From Selenomonas ruminantium subsp. ruminantium ATCC 12561 (GTDB lineage: Bacteria; Bacillota; Negativicutes; Selenomonadales; Selenomonadaceae), in contig NZ_AUJE01000018.1 in NCBI RefSeq assembly GCF_000424065.1, positions 19,103 to 83,102 of the forward strand: a DNA stretch of 64,000 nt, given 5' to 3'. Below are positions 9,362 to 19,002 of this stretch, one piece after another. The translations under genes and the position numbers were made by a program. How positions within the stretch are numbered: position 1 is the stretch's first letter; the number at the start of each line of letters is the position of its first letter. The notes beneath the pieces were generated by a model. The model was not told where the DNA came from and did no database searches. It was given only the letters and a program-made list of their open reading frames with translations.

Positions 9362-10258
9362 ATGAAACAGGAGAAATTAACGCTGGCCATAATCGGTGTA
9401 GGTCTTATCGGCGGTTCTCTGGGGCTTTGCCTCAAAGATAAACTGGGCGACGATATCTACATCACCGGTCTATGCCGTACGCAAGCCTCCATGGATAAAG
9501 CCATGGAGCTAGGGGCGGTGGATTTGGCCACGAACGATATTGCCAAAGTGGTAGGTAACGCCGATATCGTCTTTTTAAGTCCGCCGGTTTTGCAGATTGT
9601 GCCCATGGTGGAAAAGATTTTGCCCTATCTTAAAAAGGGCGCCATTATCACCGATGCGGGCAGTACCAAGCAGTATATCTGGGAGCATCTGCAAAAGATT
9701 CTGCCGCCGGATATCTACTATATCGCCGGCCATCCCATGACGGGACGGGAAAAGAGCGGTGTGACGGCGGCGAAAAAAGACTTGTTTGTTGGCAAGGCTT
9801 ATGTGATTGTAGAGGATACAGGTGCACCGCAGGAAGCGCATGATAAACTCATGAGCGTGTTGCAGCATACCGGTGCAAATTTTACGACGCTCGATATTGC
9901 CAAGCATGACCGCTGTGCTTCCGTTATCAGCCATGTGCCCCATGTGGCGGCGGCAGCGCTCGTAACACTCCTCAACCAGTCCGGCGGGGATATGGAATCC
10001 TGCATCAAGCTTATTGGCGGTGGCTTTAAGGATACCACCCGTATCGCATCATCCAATGCGGATATGTGGGCGGATATCTGTATGACCAATGGCAAGGCCA
10101 TTGCGGCAAATCTCAAAACCTTGCAGGAGATTATCGGCACGGTGATTACCGCCTGCGAAAATCAGGACAGACAGACCATTCACGATTACTTTGCTGCCAG
10201 TAAGCAGCGCCGCGATGCTTTGCTCGAAGATGCTGCACATAAATTTGATACAAATTGA
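9362..10258 (+). CDS. tyrA: Prephenate dehydrogenase
   Basis: NAD(P)-dependent oxidative decarboxylation of prephenate (or arogenate), the committed step to tyrosine (298 residues). Visible: the Rossmann motif [24 protein letters not shown] and the active-site region [10 protein letters not shown]. There is no chorismate mutase domain and no clear C-terminal ACT domain. ATG 9362 begins one base after the aroF stop, so the two are cotranscribed and probably translationally coupled. The earlier in-frame start at 9317 would lie inside aroF and is rejected. Confidence 0.93.
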   Translation: MKQEKLTLAIIGVGLIGGSLGLCLKDKLGDDIYITGLCRTQASMDKAMELGAVDLATNDIAKVVGNADIVFLSPPVLQIVPMVEKILPYLKKGAIITDAGSTKQYIWEHLQKILPPDIYYIAGHPMTGREKSGVTAAKKDLFVGKAYVIVEDTGAPQEAHDKLMSVLQHTGANFTTLDIAKHDRCASVISHVPHVAAAALVTLLNQSGGDMESCIKLIGGGFKDTTRIASSNADMWADICMTNGKAIAANLKTLQEIIGTVITACENQDRQTIHDYFAASKQRRDALLEDAAHKFDTN

Positions 10259-10267
10259 TTTTTCTTC

Positions 10268-10296
10268 TTGACAGCGGGCAGGGAGAAGCCTATAAT
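10268..10296 (+). promoter_or_regulatory. Promoter of the thrS T-box unit
   Basis: TTGACA (10268-10273), 17-base spacer, TATAAT (10291-10296). Full consensus. Confidence 0.9.
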
Positions 10297-10302
10297 AGGC
10301 CT

Positions 10303-10555
10303 ATCAGTTAAAGGCAAAGACAAAGACACGATGGCAAGGGAACGGCTCTTAGAGAGGAATCTGTTTGGTGAAATGGTTTCGGGCTAGTTGTTGCGATTAC
10401 CACTTTGGAGCTGCCGGCAGGAACGCTTTTGGCTAGTATTGCTGGACGGGTACTCTTACGTTACGAGAGCTTGAGTGGCCGCTGATTTTGGCGGCAATCA
10501 GGGTGGAACCACGATGCTATAGCTTCGTCCCTATTTAGGGACGGAGCTTTTTTGA
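10303..10555 (+). promoter_or_regulatory. T-box riboswitch, threonine specifier
   Basis: Leader with the T-box core AGGGTGGAACCACGAT (10500-10515) and a terminator, AGCTTCGTCCCT pairing with AGGGACGGAGCT and then T's (10521-10553). The specifier is ACC (Thr) at 10399-10401, followed by ACTTTGGAG. It should induce thrS when tRNA-Thr is uncharged. Confidence 0.93.
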
Positions 10556-10572
10556 TTTTAGGAGGGAATTGT

Positions 10573-12492
10573 ATGTTAAAGATTACGTTGAAAGACGGTT
10601 CTGTTCGCGAAGTAGAAGCGGGCGTCAGCGTTTTGGATTTTGTAAAACAGGTCAGCAACAGCCTGGCTAAGAAAGTTTTGGCTGCGAAGATTGATGGCGA
10701 AACGAAAGACCTCACGACGGTTCTCGATAAGGACTGCGCTGTAGAATTTCTGACGTTTGAAGAAGCAGACGGCCGTTGGGCACTGCGTCACACGGCATCC
10801 CATATTCTGGCACAGGCTGTAAAACGTCTCTACAAGGAAGAAAATGTAAAACTGGCTATTGGCCCGGCTATTGACAATGGTTTCTACTACGATATCGATA
10901 TGGACCGCCAGCTCAGCGAAGCTGACCTCAAGGATATCGAAAAGGAAATGAAGAAAATCGTCAAGGAAAACCTCAAGCTCGAACGCAAAGAGGTCAGCCG
11001 TGCCGATGCCCTCAAGATGTTTGAGGAAATGGGCGAAAGCTACAAGGTGGAACTTATCAACGACCTGCCGGAAGATGCGCTGATTACGCTCTATACGCAG
11101 GGCGAATTCACCGATCTCTGCGCCGGCCCCCATGTATTATCCACGGGCAAGGTTAAGGCGCTCAAGCTGCAGAGTGTAGCTGGTGCTTACTGGCGTGGCA
11201 GCGAGAAGAACAAGATGTTGCAGCGCATCTATGGCACGGCTTTTGAAAAACAGGCTGACCTTGATGAATACCTGCACATGCTCGAAGAAGCAGCGAAGCG
11301 CGACCACCGCAAACTGGGCAAGGAACTTGACCTGTTCAGCCTGCACGAAGAAGGTCCGGGCTTCCCGTTCTTCCATCCGAACGGCATGGTTGTCCGCAAT
11401 GAACTCATCAACTACTGGCGTGAAGTACATCGCCGTTATGGCTATCAGGAAATCAAGACGCCGATGATTATGAACCGCAAGCTTTGGGAGACTTCCGGTC
11501 ATTGGGATCATTACAAAGAAAACATGTACTTCACGAAGATTGACGATGAAGATTATGCCGTAAAACCCATGAACTGCCCGGGTGGTATGCTGGTGTATAA
11601 ATCCCATCAGCACAGCTATCGTGACCTGCCGCTGCGTATGGGCGAGCTTGGCCTTGTACACCGTCATGAGCTCTCCGGTGCGCTCCACGGTCTGTTCCGT
11701 GTCCGCAACTTCACGCAGGACGATGCGCATCTCTTCATCACGCCGGCACAGATTGAGGACGAAATCCAGCACACGATTGACCTCTTCGATGAAGTGTACA
11801 GCACGTTTGGTCTGAAGTACACGGCAGAACTCTCCACGCGTCCGGAGGATTCCATGGGTTCTGACGAAATTTGGGAAAATGCTACGAATGCCCTGCGCAA
11901 TGCTTTGGAACACCGCGGCCTCAAGTATGTCATCAACGAAGGTGACGGCGCGTTCTACGGCCCGAAGATTGACTTCCATCTGCGTGATTCCATCGGCCGT
12001 ACGTGGCAGTGCGGTACGATTCAGCTCGATATGCTGATGCCGGAAAAATTCGACCTGACTTATGTAGGCGAAGATGGCGAAAAGCATCGTCCGGTTATGC
12101 TGCATCGCGTGGTTTACGGCTCCATTGAACGCTTTATCGGTATCCTGATTGAAAATTATGCCGGTGCATTCCCAACGTGGCTGGCTCCGGTACAAGTACG
12201 CATCCTGCCGATTACGGACAAACATGCCGATTATGCTTATGAGCTCAAGAAGAAAATGTTTGACCTCGGCCTGCGTGTTGAAGTGGATGACCGCAACGAA
12301 AAGACGGGCTACAAAATCCGTGAAAGCCAGGTAAAGAAGACGCCGTACACGCTGGTTGTCGGCGACCAGGAAATGGCTGACGGTACGGCAGCTGTCCGCA
12401 AACGTGGCGTGAAGGACAGCGAAGTGATGAAGGTTGACGATTTCATTAAATATGTTCAGGAAAAAATCGCCAGCAAGAGTGAAGAATTCTAA
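10573..12492 (+). CDS. thrS: Threonyl-tRNA synthetase
   Basis: Class II synthetase charging tRNA-Thr (639 residues). An N-terminal TGS domain (1-60) is followed by the editing domain with HTASHILAQAV. The catalytic core has the zinc-site Cys in MNCPGGMLVY, motif 2 LVHRHELSGALHGLFRVRNF, and motif 3 LHRVVYGSIERF. The C-terminal anticodon-binding domain is LAPVQVRILPI onward. ATG 10573 follows GGAGGG; the upstream in-frame start at 10552 lies in the terminator. Monocistronic and regulated by its own T-box. Confidence 0.97.
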   Translation: MLKITLKDGSVREVEAGVSVLDFVKQVSNSLAKKVLAAKIDGETKDLTTVLDKDCAVEFLTFEEADGRWALRHTASHILAQAVKRLYKEENVKLAIGPAIDNGFYYDIDMDRQLSEADLKDIEKEMKKIVKENLKLERKEVSRADALKMFEEMGESYKVELINDLPEDALITLYTQGEFTDLCAGPHVLSTGKVKALKLQSVAGAYWRGSEKNKMLQRIYGTAFEKQADLDEYLHMLEEAAKRDHRKLGKELDLFSLHEEGPGFPFFHPNGMVVRNELINYWREVHRRYGYQEIKTPMIMNRKLWETSGHWDHYKENMYFTKIDDEDYAVKPMNCPGGMLVYKSHQHSYRDLPLRMGELGLVHRHELSGALHGLFRVRNFTQDDAHLFITPAQIEDEIQHTIDLFDEVYSTFGLKYTAELSTRPEDSMGSDEIWENATNALRNALEHRGLKYVINEGDGAFYGPKIDFHLRDSIGRTWQCGTIQLDMLMPEKFDLTYVGEDGEKHRPVMLHRVVYGSIERFIGILIENYAGAFPTWLAPVQVRILPITDKHADYAYELKKKMFDLGLRVEVDDRNEKTGYKIRESQVKKTPYTLVVGDQEMADGTAAVRKRGVKDSEVMKVDDFIKYVQEKIASKSEEF

Positions 12493-12539
12493 TTTTGCTA
12501 ACACCGGATGTTTCTATAGCGTATATAAAGTTAAACCCT

Positions 12540-12592
12540 ATGAGAGAAGACGGCGCAATACTATGCGCCGTCTTCTCTCATATATTGATTTT
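12540..12592 (+). terminator. thrS terminator
   Basis: A long stem, ATGAGAGAAGACGGCGCA (12540-12557) with its complement ending at 12581, followed by TATTGATTTTTT. Nearly perfect. Confidence 0.9.
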
Positions 12593-12613
12593 TTCAGATA
12601 AATATGATAGTAT
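12585..12613 (+). promoter_or_regulatory. Promoter of a convergent small RNA
   Basis: TTGATT (12585-12590), 17-base spacer, TAGTAT (12608-12613). It predicts a start near 12620, just before the left copy of the GGTGCT repeat, in front of a 90-base transcript with no ORF. Confidence 0.5.
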
Positions 12614-12619
12614 AGAAAC

Positions 12620-12710
12620 ATAAAAAGGTGCTGCCGGTTGACGGTTGCCCCAAGATAAGTAGTTATAGAATAACCGCTAAGTTTCTCAGGCTGGGCGGTT
12701 ATTTCTGTTT
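12620..12710 (+). ncRNA. Candidate antisense RNA opposite a small hydrophobic ORF
   Basis: Between the promoter at 12585-12613 and the hairpin AATAACCGC (12669-12677) / GCGGTTATT (12695-12703) lies a noncoding stretch of about 90 bases. It converges on, and overlaps the 3' end of, the tiny ORF on the other strand, which is the arrangement of TxpA/RatA and BsrG/SR4 type I toxin-antitoxin loci. The RNA itself is inferred from the signals only. Confidence 0.5.
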
Positions 12711-12896
12711 ATTCAAGTCTTTGCCAAGCGTATAGCCGAGGCTAAAGCAGGCGATGCCAAAGGCCAATAAGGCCATGGCAAACTCTAATGCCATAAGCAT
12801 TCCCCCTCAGTACATATTTCCCTGTGGGATTTCTATGTCATCGAAGGGGCACAGTCCCTTCGGAGAAGGGCAACCGCCGACCGTTTAGGTAGCACC
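12627..12896. repeat. Inverted repeat flanking the small hydrophobic ORF
   Basis: GGTGCT...CGGTTGCCCC (12627-12651) and GGGCAACCG...AGCACC (12868-12896) are imperfect inverted copies. Because the two predicted transcripts run towards each other, both would begin with almost the same 5' sequence. On the minus strand the outer repeat is followed by TTTTT (12626-12622). Confidence 0.7.
12699..12794 (-). CDS. 31-residue hydrophobic peptide, type I toxin-like
   Basis: Short ORF with a strong ribosome-binding site (GAGGGGG seven bases before ATG 12794; a second ATG at 12800 is too close). It reads MALEFAMALLAFGIAC, then FSLGYTLGKDLNKQK: one membrane-spanning helix and a charged tail, the shape of small holin-like type I toxins (TxpA/BsrG/Hol_Tox group). 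A minus-strand promoter lies at 12903-12931, and a convergent RNA covers its 3' end. Family membership is by shape and layout, not by a database match. Confidence 0.6.
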   Translation of the reverse strand: MALEFAMALLAFGIACFSLGYTLGKDLNKQK

Positions 12897-12902
12897 AGTA
12901 AC

Positions 12903-12931
12903 AGTATATCATGTTTGCCTTCTGCTCACAA
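12903..12931 (-). promoter_or_regulatory. Promoter of the small hydrophobic ORF
   Basis: On the minus strand TTGTGA (12931-12926), 17 bases, TATACT (12908-12903). Transcription would start near 12896, exactly at the edge of the inverted repeat. Confidence 0.6.
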
Positions 12932-12955
12932 CAGAAGGTTTTTTGTCATAACAGA

Positions 12956-13576
12956 TTAATTCACTTTTTCAAAATCCGATGCCGGATGTTTACAGAGGGG
13001 GCAGATGAAATCGGCGGGGAGTTCATCGCCTTCGTATTCGTAGCCGCAAATCTTGCAGCGCCAAATGGTTTTTCCGGTTTTGCTGGGGGCTGGCGCCTGT
13101 GGTTTTGGTTTGATGTTCTGGTGATAGTAAGTATAGGTTGCAGAGGGAGTACTGCTTAGAATGTCCATATCGGTGACGCTGGCGATAAAGAGACTGTGCG
13201 TACCCAGATCGATTTCCTGTGTGACATAGCCGGAGATATAGCCATTGGTTCCTTCGTTGATAATCAGTGCCCCGCTGGCTGCCCGTTGTGTGGCGGTGAA
13301 GCCGGCAAATTTATCTACATCGCGTCCCGACTGGAAGCCAAAGCGCTTGAACAGCTCAAAAGTTGCATCCTGGCTGATGATGGAGGCGGTGAATTTTTTG
13401 CTGGCGGCAATCATGTCGCGGGTATGATTCTTTTTGTTGACGGCAATGGAGATTTGATTGGGGTCAATGGCCACTTGCGTTACGGTATTGATGATGCAGC
13501 CGTTGTCCTTGCCATCCAGATTGGCGGTGAGGACGTAAAGTCCATAGGAAATGTTGAACAAGGTGTTGGGATTCAT
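12956..13576 (-). CDS. Flavin reductase-rubredoxin fusion (HRb-like)
   Basis: Protein of 206 residues. Residues about 1-155 are a flavin reductase-like FMN-binding domain (ISYGLYVLTANLDGKDNGC, then TQVAIDPNQISIAVNKKNHT). Residues about 165-206 are a compact rubredoxin with the Fe ligands CKICGYEY and CPLCKHP. This is the build of high-molecular-weight rubredoxin, which passes electrons from NAD(P)H to flavodiiron proteins in NO or O2 reduction in Moorella. That role here is inference, since no flavodiiron gene adjoins. ATG 13576 has GAGGAGG upstream. Monocistronic. Confidence 0.88.
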   Translation of the reverse strand: MNPNTLFNISYGLYVLTANLDGKDNGCIINTVTQVAIDPNQISIAVNKKNHTRDMIAASKKFTASIISQDATFELFKRFGFQSGRDVDKFAGFTATQRAASGALIINEGTNGYISGYVTQEIDLGTHSLFIASVTDMDILSSTPSATYTYYHQNIKPKPQAPAPSKTGKTIWRCKICGYEYEGDELPADFICPLCKHPASDFEKVN

Positions 13577-13701
13577 ACGCTATCCTCCTCTGCATAGATG
13601 AAAATTCAGATATATCTGCCATCTATTATACACGGTTTCGCAAAGGGCGTAAATATGTTATGATATATGATATGTGTGAATCGTGAATGAGGTGTAAAAT
13701 T

Positions 13702-16700
13702 TTGCAGTTAAAACGCTTGGAGGCTTATGGATTTAAGTCCTTTGCAGATAAGATAACCATAGATTTTGACCAGGGAATAACTGCCATTGTGGGGCCAAAC
13801 GGCAGCGGCAAGAGCAACATCACTGATGCTATCCGCTGGGTGCTCGGGGAGCAGAATGTCCGCAACCTGCGCGGTACCAAGGCGGAGGACATTATTTTCA
13901 CCGGTTCGGCGTCCCGCAAGGCTTTGGGCGTGGCCGAGGTTTCCCTGTTCTTTGCCAATGATGGCACCCTGCCGGTGGACTTCCGTGAAGTGGTCGTGAC
14001 CCGCCGCCTTTATCGCAGTGGGGAAAGTGAGTTTTACATCAACCGTTCCCGTTGCCGCTTGAAGGATATCTATAATCTCTTTGCGGATACGGGTATCGGC
14101 CATGACGGCATGAGCATTATCGGTCAGAATCGCATTGACGATATCTTAAACAGCCGTCCTGAAGACCGCAGGGCCTTCTTTGAGGAAACGGCGGGGATTA
14201 CGAAGTACCGCAACCGCAAGCGCGAATCGGTTAGAAAGCTTACGGATACGGAAAACAACCTCGTGCGTGTACAGGATATTATCCACGAGATTGAAAATCA
14301 GCTCGAACCGTTGGCCCGTCATGCGGAAAAGACGCGGATTTACAATGGCCTGCAGGAAGAATTCCGGCGCTGTAAGCTCAGCAAACTGGCTAATGATTAT
14401 GCGCAGGAAGCAGCCAAGAAGCAGGAAAACGATGAAAAGCTGGCTGCTTTGCGCGATGAGGCCGTGGGGGCCGATACGCTGGTGCAGGCGGTGGCAGCAG
14501 AGAAAGAGCGGCTCAATAAGGAAATCATTGATTTGGAGCGGGCCTTGCAGGAGCAGGCGGAAAAAAATGAGAACCTGCGGCAAAAGATGGAAGGCGCGGC
14601 GCAGGAACTGGCGAAACTGCACGAGCGCCAGGACCAGAGCGATGGTGCCCGCCAAAAGATTTTGGACCGGCGGCAGGAACTCAACCATGAGATTGCTAAG
14701 GCTGTGGCCGACATTGCCCGCCTTACAGAACAGGCCAGTCACCATAAGCAGGATTTAGCGTTATTGGACGAACTGCTGCAGACGGAGCGGGCAAAGGAAA
14801 AGAAACTAGCCAAGCGGATTCACGAAGAAGAAGACAAGGCTCGTGCTTTGCAAAAGCAACGCGAGGAACAGCAAACCATCTGGAATGCCAAACAGCAGGA
14901 ATATGCTCTGGCGGAGCGGGATTTGCAAAACGGTACGGATGGTCAGGAAGACCGCGAAAGAGAGCTTGAACAGGCCAAGGATAAATTGGCTGAATTAGAG
15001 GATTTGCAGGATAAACTTGCAGCTCGGTTACAGCAAGAGAAAGACAAGATTCAACAGCTGCAGGCGCAAAGCCAGGCGGCGGCTGAGGAAAAAACGGCTG
15101 CGGTAAGTGCACAGCAGCAGGCAGTCCGCCAGTTAAACGACTGTATCCAACAGTTAAAGAGTGGGGAGAGCAAACTGCAATTCCTGCAGAAGATGCAGCA
15201 GGCTTATGAGGGCTTCGGCAAGGCGGTCAAGGCGGTGCTCAAGGTGCAGGAAGGCTGGCGCAGCGGCGTGGCTGGTGCCGTGGCGGAACTCATTGATGTA
15301 CCGAAGGATTACATTACGGCGATTGAAGTGGCCTTGGGTGGCAATCTGCAGAATGTGGTCACTAAGGATACGGATACGGCTAAAGCCGCTATTGCTTACT
15401 TGAAGCGGGAGCGGCAGGGACGTGTTACGTTCTTGCCCTTGTCTACTTTGGTGGTTCGCCAGCCGCAGAGCATTAAGGAGGGCCGCGCCGATGGTGTTAT
15501 CGGCTGGGCTAATGGCTTGGTCAAGGTTGACAACCAGTACCAAAAGGCTGTGGATTTTCTCCTGTCGAGAACGCTGGTTGTCGATACCCTCGACAATGCA
15601 TTACAGATTGCCAAAAATCATGAACAGCGCCTGCGGATTGTCACCTTGTCTGGTGAACTCTTAAATCCGGGCGGCTCATTATCCGGTGGCAGCCGTCAGC
15701 ATGCGGAGGCAAGCTTTTTGAACCGCAGCGGCGAAATTGATGAATTGAAGGCGAAACTGGGTAAGCTTACCGCCAAACAACAGGAGCTGACCAGCAGCCG
15801 ACAGGACAGGGAAAAGGCTGTAGCAGAGGCTGAGGCCAAGCAGCAGGAATTGCAGCACACTTTACAGGCGGCCCATATTCGCCGAGCAGAGCTAAGTACC
15901 AATTTGGAGCGTTTGGCGGAGAACCTGACCGAGCAAAACCGTTTGATTGCCGATTTGGAACAGGCGATGGCGGCGATGGAGAAATCCTTTGCCAAGCTGC
16001 AGGAGAAAAAAATCTTTGCCAAACGGGCCGCAACTGCTGCGGAGGCAAAGTACAAGGAACTGGCACAGGAAGAAGAACGCATTCACAGTGCTATGGCCGA
16101 TATCGAGCAGGATGCTGATGCCTTGGCGCAGTTTATCCATGAACGGGAAGTCAAGCGGGCAACCTTGGAACAGGAGGCTATGGGCAACCGGCAGTTTTTG
16201 GAACTTCGTCAGCAGGCTAAAGCCAATAGTGAAAACGCCCTGCGGGACAATGAACGGGAAGAACGGGATTTGGACAGCAGCCTGGCCGACAGCGTGGACC
16301 GGCTGAAGGTGCTGGAGGGCCAGCAGCGGGCCTGGCAGGATGTCTATGACGAAGGTCAGGTCAAGCATGGTGATATTTATAAAGAGCGCATGGACAAGTT
16401 GGAGGCCAGCCAGGTGGCGGATAAGAAAGCCCATGAGGCCGCCCAAAAGCGCAACCGCCTGCAGGAAACGATTCAAAAACATGAATTGACGGATAACAAG
16501 CTGCAGATGCATTTGGAACAGCTGCAGGAGGAGATTCTGGCCGATTACGGGCTGACACCGGAGCGGGCGGCTGAAGAGGCCATGGAAGGCGAACCAGCTG
16601 AAATCCGCAGTCAGATGCAGAGTCTGGAGCGCAAGTTAAAAGAACTGGGGCCGGTAAACCCAAACGCGCTGGAAGAATACGAGGAACTTTCCAAACGCCA

Positions 16701-17250
16701 CGATTTTATGGCTAAGCAGGCAGGCGATTTGACCACGGCCAAGGAGGATTTGGAGCGCATCTTAGCGGATATGGACGAGGCCATGACCAAGCAGTTCAAG
16801 GAGGCTTTTGCGCAGATTCAGGTGTATTTTGCCGATATCTTTATTCGCCTCTTTGGCGGCGGCAAGGCGGAATTGAAACTACTGGACGAAGAGGATGTGC
16901 TTAACTCCGGTGTGGATATCCTCGTGACTCTGCCGCAGAAGAAACGGCAGAACCTCTCGGCGTTGTCCGGCGGTGAGAGGGCGCTTACGGTTATCGCCCT
17001 GCTTTTTTCCTTCCTGCGCTATCGTCCGTCGCCGTTCTCGGTACTGGATGAAATTGATGCGCCGCTGGATGAGGCCAATGTGGTGCGCTTTGGTTCCTTC
17101 CTGAAGGAATTTGCTGATAACACCCAGTTTATTGTGGTTACCCATCGCAAAGGCACGATGGAGGCTGTGGATACTTTATACGGCGTCACGATTGAAGACG
17201 CTGGTGTATCGAAGATATTATCTGTAAAACTAGACGAAATTGAGGAGTAG
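13702..17250 (+). CDS. smc: Chromosome segregation ATPase SMC
   Basis: Condensin core subunit (about 1182 residues) that organises and segregates the chromosome with ScpA/ScpB. Visible: LKRLEAYGFKSFADK and Walker A GPNGSGKSNI at the N-terminus, long coiled coils, a hinge at about 510-680 (AVAELIDVPKDYITAIEVALGG; LSGGSRQH), then the ABC signature LSGGERALTVIA and Walker B VLDEIDAPLDEAN. The start is placed at TTG 13702 because GAGGTG lies six bases upstream and family members begin just here; ATG 13687 overlaps that site. ftsY follows after six bases, a common Firmicute pairing; rnc, often upstream, is not here. Confidence 0.97.
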   Translation: MQLKRLEAYGFKSFADKITIDFDQGITAIVGPNGSGKSNITDAIRWVLGEQNVRNLRGTKAEDIIFTGSASRKALGVAEVSLFFANDGTLPVDFREVVVTRRLYRSGESEFYINRSRCRLKDIYNLFADTGIGHDGMSIIGQNRIDDILNSRPEDRRAFFEETAGITKYRNRKRESVRKLTDTENNLVRVQDIIHEIENQLEPLARHAEKTRIYNGLQEEFRRCKLSKLANDYAQEAAKKQENDEKLAALRDEAVGADTLVQAVAAEKERLNKEIIDLERALQEQAEKNENLRQKMEGAAQELAKLHERQDQSDGARQKILDRRQELNHEIAKAVADIARLTEQASHHKQDLALLDELLQTERAKEKKLAKRIHEEEDKARALQKQREEQQTIWNAKQQEYALAERDLQNGTDGQEDRERELEQAKDKLAELEDLQDKLAARLQQEKDKIQQLQAQSQAAAEEKTAAVSAQQQAVRQLNDCIQQLKSGESKLQFLQKMQQAYEGFGKAVKAVLKVQEGWRSGVAGAVAELIDVPKDYITAIEVALGGNLQNVVTKDTDTAKAAIAYLKRERQGRVTFLPLSTLVVRQPQSIKEGRADGVIGWANGLVKVDNQYQKAVDFLLSRTLVVDTLDNALQIAKNHEQRLRIVTLSGELLNPGGSLSGGSRQHAEASFLNRSGEIDELKAKLGKLTAKQQELTSSRQDREKAVAEAEAKQQELQHTLQAAHIRRAELSTNLERLAENLTEQNRLIADLEQAMAAMEKSFAKLQEKKIFAKRAATAAEAKYKELAQEEERIHSAMADIEQDADALAQFIHEREVKRATLEQEAMGNRQFLELRQQAKANSENALRDNEREERDLDSSLADSVDRLKVLEGQQRAWQDVYDEGQVKHGDIYKERMDKLEASQVADKKAHEAAQKRNRLQETIQKHELTDNKLQMHLEQLQEEILADYGLTPERAAEEAMEGEPAEIRSQMQSLERKLKELGPVNPNALEEYEELSKRHDFMAKQAGDLTTAKEDLERILADMDEAMTKQFKEAFAQIQVYFADIFIRLFGGGKAELKLLDEEDVLNSGVDILVTLPQKKRQNLSALSGGERALTVIALLFSFLRYRPSPFSVLDEIDAPLDEANVVRFGSFLKEFADNTQFIVVTHRKGTMEAVDTLYGVTIEDAGVSKILSVKLDEIEE

Positions 17251-17256
17251 TAGAAC

Positions 17257-18174
17257 ATGGGATTTTTTGACAAATTGAAAAAGGGTCTGAACAAGACCCG
17301 CGAAAATCTGACCAATAAGATTGAAAAGTTGGTTATCGGTTATGCCGATATTGATGATGAGTTCCTCGATGAACTCGAGGAAACGCTGATTATGGCCGAT
17401 GTGGGCGTGCAGACCACGGAAAAGCTCATGACGGCTGTGCGCAAGGGCATTAAGAAAAAGGAAATCAACAGTCCGGAAGATTTGAAGCCCTTTTTGGAAA
17501 AGGAAATCGCCGAAATCCTGAATGCCGGTGAGGATACCACCCGCACGGCGGAAAATGGCCCGACGGTGCATCTGGTTATCGGCGTAAATGGCGCAGGCAA
17601 GACCACGACCATTGGCAAGCTGGCTGCCTATTACAAGGCACAGGGCAAGACGGTTATGCTGGCGGCGGCGGATACCTTCCGCGCGGCAGCAATTGACCAG
17701 CTCGAAGTCTGGGCGCAGCGCAGCGGCGCACAGTTTATCAAGCACGAGGAGGGTTCTGACCCCGCGGCCGTAGCTTATGATGCTGTAAAAGCGGCCGTGG
17801 CCCGCAAAATTGATATTCTGCTTATCGATACCGCCGGCCGCCTGCAGAACAAGTCCAACCTTATGCAGGAACTGGAGAAAATCAACCGTGTCATTGGCCG
17901 CGAAATCCCCGGTGCGCCCCATGAAACCCTGCTGGTGCTCGATGCCACCACGGGACAGAATGCCATCAGTCAGGCGGAACTCTTCACCAAGGCAGCACCG
18001 ATTTCCGGCGTGGTGCTGACAAAATTGGACGGCACGGCCAAAGGCGGCGTGGTCATTGGCATCAAGAGCCAGCTTTCCATGCCGGTCAAATGGATTGGCG
18101 TAGGCGAGGGCATTGAGGATTTGCGTCCCTTTGTGGCGGAAGACTTTGCCAAGGCACTTTTTGCCAAGGAATAA
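17257..18174 (+). CDS. ftsY: Signal recognition particle receptor FtsY
   Basis: Membrane-docking GTPase that receives ribosome-SRP complexes (305 residues, NG core only, without the long acidic N-terminal A domain of E. coli). Visible: G1 [30 protein letters not shown]3 DTAGRLQNK, and G4 [10 protein letters not shown]. It follows smc after six bases and is probably cotranscribed. Confidence 0.96.
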   Translation: MGFFDKLKKGLNKTRENLTNKIEKLVIGYADIDDEFLDELEETLIMADVGVQTTEKLMTAVRKGIKKKEINSPEDLKPFLEKEIAEILNAGEDTTRTAENGPTVHLVIGVNGAGKTTTIGKLAAYYKAQGKTVMLAAADTFRAAAIDQLEVWAQRSGAQFIKHEEGSDPAAVAYDAVKAAVARKIDILLIDTAGRLQNKSNLMQELEKINRVIGREIPGAPHETLLVLDATTGQNAISQAELFTKAAPISGVVLTKLDGTAKGGVVIGIKSQLSMPVKWIGVGEGIEDLRPFVAEDFAKALFAKE

Positions 18175-18201
18175 GAATCGTTTGGATATGGAGCGGGAAT
18201 A

Positions 18202-19002
18202 TTGTTTAAGAATATTATGCACCATAGGGCATCATCCTGTAGTGATTGTGCCAAATTGTGTTGTACAAAAATCGAAGATTTTCGTGTCAAAATTGGCAAT
18301 CTGACCATTTTTGAAGATGTGAACCTGCATTTGCATTGCGGACAGCTGACGGCGCTGATTGGCCCCAATGGGGCGGGCAAGAGCACGCTCTTAAAAGCCA
18401 TTTTGGGTGAGGTTGCGCACACGGGCAGCCTGCAGTATACGGCGGCTGACGGGCGGCGCAAGGGACAGCCGATTATCGGCTATGTTCCGCAGTACCTTCG
18501 CTTTGATGTCAGCGCGCCCATCAGCGTGATGGATATCTTTTTGGCCTGTCTGACCGAAAAGCCGGTATGGTTGACTTCCGGCCGGAAAATGCGGCCCCGC
18601 ATTCTGAAGAATCTTGCCAGGGTTCATGCCGAACACTTGATTGACCGGCGCCTGGGGGCTTTATCGGGCGGTGAATTGCAGCGTGTGTTATTGGCGCTTG
18701 CGTTAGAACCTTTGCCGGATTTACTGCTTTTGGATGAACCGGTATCAGGCGTTGACCAAAATGGGCTGGAGCTCTTTTATGAGATTTTGGCGGATTTGCG
18801 GGAGCAGGAGGATATGTCCATTCTGCTGATTTCCCATGATTTGAACATGGTTGCCCGCCATGCAGATCAGGTGGTCCTGCTGAATAAGGCGGTAGTAACC
18901 AGCGGCACCCCGGAAGAAGTCTTTGCCGATAAGCGGACAAGGCAGATATTCGGCCTGCTGACGGGGGAAAGCCAGGAAGAAACGCAGGGAGGTAATGCCT
19001 GA
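18202..19002 (+). CDS. Metal ABC transporter ATP-binding protein (ZnuC/MntB-like)
   Basis: ATPase subunit (266 residues) of a zinc/manganese-type importer. Visible: Walker A GPNGAGKST, signature LSGGELQRVLLALAL, Walker B LLLLDEPVSGVD and the switch His in LISHDLNM. An unusual Cys-rich N-terminus (HHRASSCSDCAKLCC) precedes the ABC domain and could sense or bind metal. The start is TTG 18202, with GGAG eight bases before; ATG 18217 is an alternative. It overlaps the permease gene by one base. No substrate-binding protein gene is adjacent. Confidence 0.9.
   Translation: MFKNIMHHRASSCSDCAKLCCTKIEDFRVKIGNLTIFEDVNLHLHCGQLTALIGPNGAGKSTLLKAILGEVAHTGSLQYTAADGRRKGQPIIGYVPQYLRFDVSAPISVMDIFLACLTEKPVWLTSGRKMRPRILKNLARVHAEHLIDRRLGALSGGELQRVLLALALEPLPDLLLLDEPVSGVDQNGLELFYEILADLREQEDMSILLISHDLNMVARHADQVVLLNKAVVTSGTPEEVFADKRTRQIFGLLTGESQEETQGGNA

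Noticed and set aside
8386..9435. Minus-strand ORF of 349 codons opposite aroF/tyrA
   Set aside because: Antisense to two clear genes; no start signals and low-complexity His/Phe-rich translation.
11137..12504. Minus-strand ORF of 455 codons opposite thrS
   Set aside because: Shadow frame caused by codon bias of thrS.
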